This document shows, one piece after another, positions 48,323 to 55,518 of a stretch of DNA of 64,000 nt. This DNA comes from JABMRF01 sp964434235 (GTDB lineage: Bacteria > Patescibacteriota > Patescibacteriia > UBA11705 > JABHMO01): the NCBI GenBank assembly GCA_964434235.1, contig CAYSUN010000002.1:23212-87211 (forward strand). The letters are read 5' to 3'. The translations under genes were made by a program, and so were the position numbers. Each line of letters opens with the position of its first letter. Position 1 is the first letter of the stretch. A model generated the notes under the pieces. That model ran no database searches, was not told where the DNA came from, and saw nothing but the letters and a program-made list of their open reading frames with translations.

Positions 48323-49072
48323 ATGACAACGATTTACATACTTTGGTTAAGACAAATAAAAAGATATTTCCGATCCAAATCAAGAATAGTTGGTTCACTT
48401 GGTCAGCCTTTGTTGTTTTTGGTTGCTTTGGGTTTTGGTTTTGGACCAATTTACCAAAAAGCAGGTGAAGGTAATTATTTAGATTTTTTGGCTCCGGGTG
48501 TAATCGCTATGAGCGTTTTGTTCACAGCTATATTTTTTGGTGTAGAACTGATTTGGGATAAACAGTTTGGTTTTTTAAAGGAAACATTAGTAGCGCCAGT
48601 TTCAAGGTTTAATATTATGCTTGGTCGGACTTTGGGGGGATCGACAGTTGCCACAATCCAAGGTGTAATTGTTTTCTTGCTAACTTTGTTGATCGGTTTT
48701 CGACCAAACTCTTGGGCTATGGTTTTGCTGGCCGTTGTGGTAATGTTTTTGATTGCTACAATCTTTACAGCTTTAGGTACTGCCATTGCCACTATTTTGA
48801 ATGATATGCATGGATTTCAGTTAATAATGAGTTTTTTAGTCATGCCATTATTCTTTTTATCCGGTGCAATTTTCCCATTACAAGGTATTCCTCGGGCGCT
48901 AGAAATAATTGCTCGGATTGATCCTTTAACTTATGGAGTGGATGCTCTTAGGGCAACTTTGATTGGTCAATCATTTTTTAATTTTGGTTTAGATTTAACT
49001 ATTTTATTAGGTTTGGGTGTTCTAATTTTAGCAGTTGGTAGTTTGTTTTTTTCCAGAATGGAAGTAAAATAA
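48323..49072 (+). CDS. ABC-2 type exporter permease (DrrB-like)
   Basis: 249 residues, six membrane helices. It has a conserved DFLAPGVIAMSVLF segment early, an ELIWDKQFGFLKETLVAPVSR amphipathic stretch and a MPLFFLSGAIFPLQGIP segment before the last helices, all typical of ABC-2 permeases. Cotranscribed and probably coupled with the upstream ATPase (3-nt gap). Forms a homodimeric channel in related systems. Confidence 0.92.
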   Translation: MTTIYILWLRQIKRYFRSKSRIVGSLGQPLLFLVALGFGFGPIYQKAGEGNYLDFLAPGVIAMSVLFTAIFFGVELIWDKQFGFLKETLVAPVSRFNIMLGRTLGGSTVATIQGVIVFLLTLLIGFRPNSWAMVLLAVVVMFLIATIFTALGTAIATILNDMHGFQLIMSFLVMPLFFLSGAIFPLQGIPRALEIIARIDPLTYGVDALRATLIGQSFFNFGLDLTILLGLGVLILAVGSLFFSRMEVK

Positions 49073-49145
49073 TTTTAGAACAGTATTGACGATCTTTTTT
49101 TTATTAGGTAATCTTTTGAAGAGGCTATTTAATACAGGAGGTAGC

Positions 49146-49484
49146 ATGCCTATTAAAAACAAAAGAAAAAAGGCTTTATTTCGGGGCGTATTTGTGTTTA
49201 TTGTCATTCCAATTATTTTAGTAGCAGTTTCTCTATTTTTCTATTTTGATGCAAAGAAAGAAGTGTTCATGAAGGATTGTCCAGCTGGATCAATGGCTGT
49301 AGTTTTCAGAGGGATTGTTTCAGAACAAGATGAGGGAATTTTTGTGCGATTAGATATTAATGACAAACAGGAAGAAAGATATTTAAAAGGTATGGCAGGT
49401 GTGCCAGTAAATGGACAAGTTATTTGTGTTAGTGCTTTGTCTGATAAACCGTCTTTGCGTTTTGTTGGACAAATAAAAGAATAA
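49146..49484 (+). CDS. Small membrane-anchored protein of unknown function
   Basis: 112 residues from ATG 49146, chosen for the AGGAGG SD 4 nt upstream; the upstream in-frame start at 49086 is rejected. Basic N-terminus (KNKRKKALFRG), one membrane helix (about 13-33), then an outside domain of ~75 residues with two Cys (KDCPAG and VICVSAL) and a beta-rich pattern that resembles a small OB-like fold. It follows the ABC exporter genes and has its own terminator. One of the SD-bearing accessory genes. Confidence 0.65.
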   Translation: MPIKNKRKKALFRGVFVFIVIPIILVAVSLFFYFDAKKEVFMKDCPAGSMAVVFRGIVSEQDEGIFVRLDINDKQEERYLKGMAGVPVNGQVICVSALSDKPSLRFVGQIKE

Positions 49485-49489
49485 AAATT

Positions 49490-49513
49490 CGCGCCCACAT
49501 TTGGGCGTTTTTG
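49490..49513 (+). terminator. Intrinsic terminator
   Basis: CGCCCA / TGGGCG stem with CATT loop and a T run. Confidence 0.88.
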
Positions 49514-49570
49514 TTATTTAAAATTTAGTATATCTAAGCTTGTTTTATTTTAATAGGGAACTTTTTATTT

Positions 49571-49600
49571 TTGGCATTTTTCGATTTATGGTGCTATAAT
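49571..49600 (+). promoter_or_regulatory. Promoter of the CaCA exchanger gene
   Basis: TTGGCA (49571-49576), 18-nt spacer ending TGC, TATAAT (49595-49600). Leader of about 70 nt, low-complexity (TTTAACGTTTACTG words), no SD. Confidence 0.65.
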
Positions 49601-49675
49601 AAAAATGATTTTTTAATTTTTAACGTTTACTGTTTGTTTTTAACTTTTAACTTTATAAACTTTTAACTTATTTAT

Positions 49676-50704
49676 ATGGGTATTTTGATTTGGGTAGTTG
49701 TTTTAGCTCTAAGTTTGTACATTCTTATTAAAGCAGCAGATTATTTTACTGATTATGCTGAGAAGCTTGGCAAAATTTTGCGTTTGCCTAATTTTATTAT
49801 TGGTTTAATTATTGTGGCAGTTGGTACTTCCTTGCCAGAACTTGCAACTTCAGTAATGGGTGTTTATCAAGGTGATACAGAATTTTTAACTGGTAATGTT
49901 CTTGGTACAGTTATTGTTAATATTTTACTTGGCTTAGGAATAGCAGTTATTTTCACCAAGAGAAAAACGCTTTTTAACTGGGATATAGTTTCTAATGATT
50001 TACCGTTTTTTGTGGCTGCAATTTTTTTGGTAGTAGTAGCGTTGAGTGATGGTTATTTCAGTGCTGTTGAAGCTTTGATTTTTCTAGCTGGTTATGTGAT
50101 TTATATTGTTTATGCATATTTAATCCAGAAAACTGAAAAAACTGAAGCGAGAAAAGCCTTAAACAAAGAATTAACTAAAGAGATTACCGATGACTTGCAA
50201 GAACAGGAAGCACAAGAAAAAAAATCTCACTATAGTTTTTTGGAAAAATATTTTGGGGAAAATGTTAAGATTGTTATAATTTTAGTTTTATGTTTAATTA
50301 TAGTAGTTTTATCTTCTCATTATGTAGTTGAAGCAGTTATGAATTTAGCAATTTTGCTCGGATTAGGTACTTCTGTTTTGGCGGCGACTGCGGTTGCCAT
50401 AGGTACATCTTTACCAGAAATTTTAGTAGCCCTTTCTGCTTCAAAGCGTGGTAACTTTGATATGGTAATTGGCAATATTTTAGGATCAAATATTTTTGAT
50501 ATATTTGTTATTTACGGAGTGGCTGGATTAATTAAACCTTTGATTGTTGCGCCGGAAATGTTTTTGATTTTAGCAACTTTTTTAATTGGTTCATTTTTCT
50601 TGCTTTGGTTAGTTTTGATAGACAAGAAAATTACCAAAACAGAAGCTTTGATGTTTATTCTTATTTATGTTATGTTTGCGGGCAAGTTGTTTCACCTTTT
50701 TTAA
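49676..50704 (+). CDS. Calcium/sodium antiporter (CaCA superfamily, YrbG-like)
   Basis: 342 residues, about ten membrane helices in two inverted halves. The alpha repeats are VGTSLPELATSVMG...GNVLGTVIVNILL and IGTSLPEILVALSA...GNILGSNIFDIFV, with the ion-binding Glu and Asn residues. A charged cytosolic loop (about residues 155-190) separates the halves. It exchanges Ca2+ for Na+ or K+. Standalone unit with its own promoter and terminator. Confidence 0.92.
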   Translation: MGILIWVVVLALSLYILIKAADYFTDYAEKLGKILRLPNFIIGLIIVAVGTSLPELATSVMGVYQGDTEFLTGNVLGTVIVNILLGLGIAVIFTKRKTLFNWDIVSNDLPFFVAAIFLVVVALSDGYFSAVEALIFLAGYVIYIVYAYLIQKTEKTEARKALNKELTKEITDDLQEQEAQEKKSHYSFLEKYFGENVKIVIILVLCLIIVVLSSHYVVEAVMNLAILLGLGTSVLAATAVAIGTSLPEILVALSASKRGNFDMVIGNILGSNIFDIFVIYGVAGLIKPLIVAPEMFLILATFLIGSFFLLWLVLIDKKITKTEALMFILIYVMFAGKLFHLF

Positions 50705-50750
50705 ACCTAGTTGAGGTGAAGTTGATGTTGATTATAAAAGTTTAAATATA

Positions 50751-50780
50751 AAAAAATCACCTTTAAGTGGTGGTTTTTTG
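50751..50780 (+). terminator. Intrinsic terminator of the exchanger gene
   Basis: AATCACC / GGTGGTT stem with T run, between convergent genes; the A run on the left could also serve the minus-strand gene. Confidence 0.82.
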
Positions 50781-50817
50781 TTAGTCGGATTATTTTGCAG
50801 ATTAAATTTTAGCTATT

Positions 50818-51933
50818 TTAGTAAGTTAAAGTTTTTAGTTTATCTAAAATTCGGTTGTGGTCTTCATCAAATTGAAATCGGATTAAATTTTTGTAACCAG
50901 TTGGTTTGAAATTAGCAAATTCAAAACTTAAGTCTAATTGTTTTTCAGCCTTAATTAACGTGTGTTTGGTTATGCCTTTTTCGTAAAACAGGGCAGTGAT
51001 CTCAACTGTTGGTATACTGCTAATCAATTCTTCAATTGAACCAATCAAGTCTTCTGGTGTAGAATTAGTAGCGGAAAAATCATTTTCAGTCAAAACTGCC
51101 CAAGCAATTTTTTGTTGACTATCAGTTTGCAAATTCAAAAGTACTCGGCCCCATAATCTTAGAGCATTGACCGTTTGATGTTGGTATAAATTTTTTATAA
51201 TAAGATCTCGGTTAGCCCCAAGTGAAACAAGATGACTTGCAATATTTAAGCTTTTAGGTGTAACTGTAGATAGTTTGAAGCTTTTGGTCTTTTCTATCAT
51301 GCCAGTCAATAAAGAAGTAGCAATATTTTCATCAAATAGATTAGTGTCAATTTGCTCAATGAAATCGTAAATAATTTCGGAAATTGAAGTTGCTGTTAAA
51401 TTAATTAAATTGATATGACCGTAATGTTCATTGTCCGGAGTGTGGTCAATATTTATAATTGGTGTTTGATAGAAAAAGTCTGTATTTTCAGTATATAAAT
51501 CACCCAAGGTTTCAAGGTCTGGAGTGTTTAGGGTAATAATTAAGTCATGTTTAAAATGATTATCAGCTATTTGAAAGTTTTCTTTTCTTAAATTGCTATT
51601 TTGAGGATGAACAAAAATATGCAAACGGTTATTTTCTATTTTGTAATCTATTTCTGGGTGTTTATTATGTTCAACATCAACAGAAATGATGATTTTTTTT
51701 AGATTTTCAACTCGATCTTTGATGGAGTTTGCTTTGGTTAAATAATTGTATGAAGCTGGTAAAACAAAATTTGGAGACACAATTTCTGCGTTCCGCCCCA
51801 TTTTGCTTAGGAGTTCAGCTAAAGCTAGGCTACCACCAATGATGTCGCCGTTATGGTCTTGTCTAAAGGTGATTAAAGGATTCGAGCTTTTCTGAATCAC
51901 TTCATAAAGTTGTTGATGCTGTGATAAAGCCAT
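50818..51933 (-). CDS. DHH-family phosphoesterase-like protein with degenerate active site
   Basis: 371 residues with the DHH/NrnA layout: a motif I region FRQDHNGDIIGGSLAL, motif II LIITLNTPDLETLG, motif III NIDHTPDNEHYG, motif IV TATSISEIIYDF, and a C-terminal DHHA1-like part. Key residues differ from active enzymes: motif I D-x-D is N-x-D and its His is lost, motif II Asp is Asn, and D-H-H is D-H-T. So it probably does not hydrolyse nucleotides the usual way; it may bind nucleotides or RNA, or be a structural paralogue. The fold assignment is confident, the function is not. Confidence 0.8.
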   Translation of the reverse strand: MALSQHQQLYEVIQKSSNPLITFRQDHNGDIIGGSLALAELLSKMGRNAEIVSPNFVLPASYNYLTKANSIKDRVENLKKIIISVDVEHNKHPEIDYKIENNRLHIFVHPQNSNLRKENFQIADNHFKHDLIITLNTPDLETLGDLYTENTDFFYQTPIINIDHTPDNEHYGHINLINLTATSISEIIYDFIEQIDTNLFDENIATSLLTGMIEKTKSFKLSTVTPKSLNIASHLVSLGANRDLIIKNLYQHQTVNALRLWGRVLLNLQTDSQQKIAWAVLTENDFSATNSTPEDLIGSIEELISSIPTVEITALFYEKGITKHTLIKAEKQLDLSFEFANFKPTGYKNLIRFQFDEDHNRILDKLKTLTY

Positions 51934-52052
51934 ATCAGATTTTCTGTAAGCATGGGGGTTAATGTCTTAATAACTCATTCTAGCTAAGAAAAAGTCTAAT
52001 GTCAATATAGTTATGAACAAAGAGCCATTTTTGCCTGATTTGTCAAACTACT

Positions 52053-52081
52053 TTGATTTTAGCGTAATTATGTGATAGAAT
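52053..52081 (+). promoter_or_regulatory. Promoter of valS
   Basis: TTGATT (52053-52058), 17-nt spacer ending TGA, TAGAAT (52076-52081), an extended -10. Confidence 0.6.
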
Positions 52082-52212
52082 AATATTAGTTATCAGTTAA
52101 AAGTTAAAAGTAAAAAGTAATAATTTTGCTAAAATTTGTGTTTTCTGTTTGATAATTTTTCATTTTATTTTTTTTGTTTATTGTTTACTGTTTATTTATT
52201 TTTTACTTAAAA

Positions 52213-52254
52213 CTTAATACTTAACACTTAATACTTAACACTTAATACTTTAAC
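52213..52254 (+). repeat. 14-bp tandem repeat in the valS leader
   Basis: CTTAATACTTAACA repeated twice exactly and once imperfectly, ending 14 nt before ATG. Confidence 0.85.
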
Positions 52255-52268
52255 TTACTTAAGATAGT

Positions 52269-55200
52269 ATGGACAAAGCTTATAACCCAAAAGAATTTGA
52301 AGACAAAATTTACCAAGAATGGGAAAACCAAAACCTTTTTAACCCTGACTCTAGAGAACACAGCTCAGCAGATCATTTTTCTATTGTTTTGCCACCGCCG
52401 AATGTAACAGGAACTTTGCACTTGGGTCACGCTTCAATGCTGGCGATTGAGGATCTTTTTATTCGTTATAAGCGAATGCAAGGCTTTGATACTTTGTGGA
52501 TGCCTGGAACAGATCATGCGGCCATTGCCACTCAGAATGTAGTTGAAAAAAAATTACTCAAAGAACAAAACAAAACTCGACATGATTTTGGACGAGAAAA
52601 ATTTTTGCAAGAAGTTGAAAAATACGTTGAGACAACCAAGGATCGTATTCATTTACAAACTCGAAAAATGGGTTCAAGTCTTGATTGGAGTAGGGAAGCT
52701 TATACTTTGGACGAAGTTAGAAGTAAAGCTGTGAAAAAAGTTTTCAAAATGATGTATGATGATGGACTTGTTTATCGTGGCTATCGAATTGTTAATTGGT
52801 GTCCACGTTGTCATTCAACTTTGGCTGATGATGAAATTGAATATAAAGAAACAACCAGCAAATTATATTGGATAAAGTACGGCCCTTTTACGTTGGCAAC
52901 TACTCGCCCTGAAACGAAATTAGGCGATACAGCTGTGGCTGTTCATCCAGATGACAAAAGATACAAACACATGATTGGGAAAAAATATATGATTCCTGGT
53001 GTGCTTGGAGAATTTGAAGTAGTGGTTGTCGGTGATACAGCCGTTGATCCTGAGTTTGGGTCAGGCGCAGTGAAAGTTACGCCAGCGCATAGTATGGTAG
53101 ATTTTGAGATTGCTGAAAGAAATGGTGTGCCATTGAAAAAAATTATTAATGAAGATGGCAGAATGATGAATAATTGTGGTAAATATGCTGGTTTAACTAC
53201 ACTTGAAGCGCGGGAAGCAATTGTTGAAGACATGCAAAAAATGGGGCTGATTGAAAAGGTAGAAGAAAATTATGAAAATAAACTTTCTGTTTGTTATCGT
53301 TGTAAATATATAATCGAACCTTTACCAAGTGATCAGTGGTTTATTGATGTAAATAAAAAAATTATTATAAAAGATAATAAATATTTCAAAAAAGGCGCTT
53401 CGCTTAAAGAAGTTGCTTTGCGAGTTGTTAACGATGGTGAAATAAAAATTATTCCAGATAGATTTGCTAAGACTTATAATCATTGGATGGAAAATTTGCA
53501 TGATTGGTGTATTTCTAGACAAATTTGGTTTGGGCATCGAATTCCAGTTTGGTATAAATATGGTCAAAAAATTGTAGTTGTGCGCCATGGCCAAGCTTTG
53601 AGCAATCTTCAGGGTCTTTGTGATTCAAAACCAGAAAATATAGAAAATGTTTTGACTGATGTTGGTCGCAGTCAAGTTTTGAAAACAGCCCAAGAATTAA
53701 AAGGTCAACAGTTTGATATTATTATTACTTCAAATTTTTCTCGAACAAGAGAAACTGCAAAAATTTTAGCTGAAGAATTAGGTGTTCCTGAAATTATTGA
53801 AGATGCACGTTTGGGTGAAGTTGGCATGGGTGAATTTAATGGTAATCCTGAACCTGGATTTACTCAATTCCGTTTGGGTGATTTTGAAAAATGGCACAAA
53901 AAAAATCCTAAAGGCATTGAATCTTTTGTTGAACTTAAAACAAGAGTTTGTTCAGCGCTTGATGACATAAAAGAAAAATATTCTGATAAAAAAGTTTTAG
54001 TTGTTGCTCATGGTGATCCAATTCGAATTATGCAAGGTTATGGTCGAAAAATTGATGATCAAGATATGTTTAATCTTGGTTATCCTGCTAACGCTGGGGT
54101 TGTAACAATTAAATTGCAATCAGATCAAATAAAAGTTTCTGAAGATGAGGTTAACGAATCAGGTTGGGAACAAGATTCAGATACTTTGGATACTTGGTTT
54201 TCTTCTGGACTTTGGACTTTTACTACGCTTTTACCCAAAGATTGGGATGGCAAAAGTTTTGATTTGCCAGAGGTAAAAAGGTTTCATCCAACTTCCGTGC
54301 TGGAAACTGGTTATGATATTTTGTTTTTCTGGGTAGCTAGGATGATTTTGATGACCACTTATGTTTTGGGTGAAGTGCCGTTTGAAAATGTTTATTTGCA
54401 CGGTTTAATTCGAGATAAAGAAGGCGATAAAATGAGTAAATCAAAACCTGAAACAGCAATTGATCCACTTGAAGCTGGTCAAAAGTTCGGTTTTGATGCA
54501 GTGCGTTTGAGTTTGTTAATTGGTAATACAGCTGGTAATGATATTCGATTGTATGATGAAAAAATTGAAGGTTATCGCAATTTTGTTAATAAACTTTGGA
54601 ATGTATCTCGTTACATTATAACTGGCTCAGAACAAACTAAGTTTGATCTAGCTTCTTTCAAAAATTTGAGTTTAGCTGATGAATGGATTCTTTCCCGTTT
54701 TAATCGGCTTAAAAAAGATGTAATTAAATATTTAGATGAATATAATTTTTCTACAGCTGGAGAAGAATTAAAAGAATTTACCTGGAATGAATTAGCTGAT
54801 TGGTATTTGGAAATTTCAAAAGTAAAGAATGCTGACAAAAATATTAGTGGTAGTATTTTAAATTATATTTTACAAGATTTACTTAAACTTTGGCATCCAT
54901 TTGTTCCGTATGTAACAGAAGTTATTTGGCAACAATTGAATTCAGAAAGATCGATTATGATTGCTGATTGGCCAAAAGTGGATAAACAGTTAATTAGCAA
55001 GAAAGCTGAGGATAATTTTGCTATAATAAAAGAGATAGTAGTAAAAATACGTAACTTACGCGCGGAATACAAAGTTGAACCAGCAAAGTTGGTTTCAGCT
55101 GTTGTAGTTGGTGATGAAAATTTAATCAAAGACAATGAAGCCATTATTAAATTTTTAGCTCGCGTTGAAGAAATTGAGTATGCTAAGGAAAAACCCAGTC

Positions 55201-55454
55201 AGGCAGTTTCATCAGTTATTTCGGGTATGGAAATATTTTTACCATTGGCAGAATTGGTTGATTTTGAAAAAGAAAAAATTAGACTTGATAAGGAAAAAAC
55301 AAATTTGGAAAAATACATTTCAGGTTTAAGCAAAAAATTAACAAACAAGGAATTTATAAGTAACGCACCAAGTCAAGTTGTGGAGATTGAAAAACAAAAG
55401 TTAGTCCAAGCTCAAGAAAATTTAGATAAAATTATTCAGCAGATAAAGAGTTAA
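52269..55454 (+). CDS. valS: Valyl-tRNA synthetase with inserted histidine-phosphatase domain
   Basis: 1061 residues against a usual 870-950. Class I core: PPPNVTGTLHLGHA with HIGH-type HLGH at 51-54, editing domain (TTRPETKLGDTAVAVHP), WCISRQIWFGHRIPVWY, LDTWFSSGLWTF and KMSKS at 721-725, then the anticodon domain and a C-terminal coiled-coil arm. Between PVWY and the DTLDTWFSS segment, residues about 432-632 form a complete histidine phosphatase (phosphoglycerate mutase-like) domain: VVVRHGQ with R439-H440-G441, SNFSRTRETA, LGEVGMGEFNG and VVAHGDPIR. All four catalytic positions look intact. In ordinary ValRS this place holds a short Cys-containing knuckle. The reading frame is unbroken, so the fusion is genuine. 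Confidence 0.93.
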   Translation: MDKAYNPKEFEDKIYQEWENQNLFNPDSREHSSADHFSIVLPPPNVTGTLHLGHASMLAIEDLFIRYKRMQGFDTLWMPGTDHAAIATQNVVEKKLLKEQNKTRHDFGREKFLQEVEKYVETTKDRIHLQTRKMGSSLDWSREAYTLDEVRSKAVKKVFKMMYDDGLVYRGYRIVNWCPRCHSTLADDEIEYKETTSKLYWIKYGPFTLATTRPETKLGDTAVAVHPDDKRYKHMIGKKYMIPGVLGEFEVVVVGDTAVDPEFGSGAVKVTPAHSMVDFEIAERNGVPLKKIINEDGRMMNNCGKYAGLTTLEAREAIVEDMQKMGLIEKVEENYENKLSVCYRCKYIIEPLPSDQWFIDVNKKIIIKDNKYFKKGASLKEVALRVVNDGEIKIIPDRFAKTYNHWMENLHDWCISRQIWFGHRIPVWYKYGQKIVVVRHGQALSNLQGLCDSKPENIENVLTDVGRSQVLKTAQELKGQQFDIIITSNFSRTRETAKILAEELGVPEIIEDARLGEVGMGEFNGNPEPGFTQFRLGDFEKWHKKNPKGIESFVELKTRVCSALDDIKEKYSDKKVLVVAHGDPIRIMQGYGRKIDDQDMFNLGYPANAGVVTIKLQSDQIKVSEDEVNESGWEQDSDTLDTWFSSGLWTFTTLLPKDWDGKSFDLPEVKRFHPTSVLETGYDILFFWVARMILMTTYVLGEVPFENVYLHGLIRDKEGDKMSKSKPETAIDPLEAGQKFGFDAVRLSLLIGNTAGNDIRLYDEKIEGYRNFVNKLWNVSRYIITGSEQTKFDLASFKNLSLADEWILSRFNRLKKDVIKYLDEYNFSTAGEELKEFTWNELADWYLEISKVKNADKNISGSILNYILQDLLKLWHPFVPYVTEVIWQQLNSERSIMIADWPKVDKQLISKKAEDNFAIIKEIVVKIRNLRAEYKVEPAKLVSAVVVGDENLIKDNEAIIKFLARVEEIEYAKEKPSQAVSSVISGMEIFLPLAELVDFEKEKIRLDKEKTNLEKYISGLSKKLTNKEFISNAPSQVVEIEKQKLVQAQENLDKIIQQIKS

Positions 55455-55503
55455 AAGTTGAAAGTTTATAAAGTTAAAAGTAAAAAGTATTAAGTAAAAA
55501 TAT

Positions 55504-55512
55504 TGCTAAGAT
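55504..55512 (+). promoter_or_regulatory. Extended -10 promoter, leaderless type (zincin-VWA gene)
   Basis: TGCTAAGAT with the hexamer at 55507-55512, exactly 6 nt before the ATG at 55519. Confidence 0.5.
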
Positions 55513-55518
55513 AATTCT

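Larger units (their letters stand above)
51934..52268. repeat. Spacer with valS promoter and tandem low-complexity leader
   Basis: No gene is visible. Ordinary AT-rich text with the valS promoter (52053-52081), then a leader of about 180 nt made of low-complexity words, ending in a 14-bp tandem repeat (CTTAATACTTAACA, three copies, the last imperfect, 52213-52254) just before the valS ATG. No T-box motif was recognised. Confidence 0.75.

Noticed and set aside
49086..49145. Longer start for the small membrane protein
   Set aside because: AGGAGG directly before 49146 fixes the later start; the extra residues include an unneeded second hydrophobic stretch.
51934..52268. T-box riboswitch before valS
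   Set aside because: No T-box consensus, specifier loop or terminator was found; the leader is simple tandem low-complexity text. The tyrS leader gave the same result.
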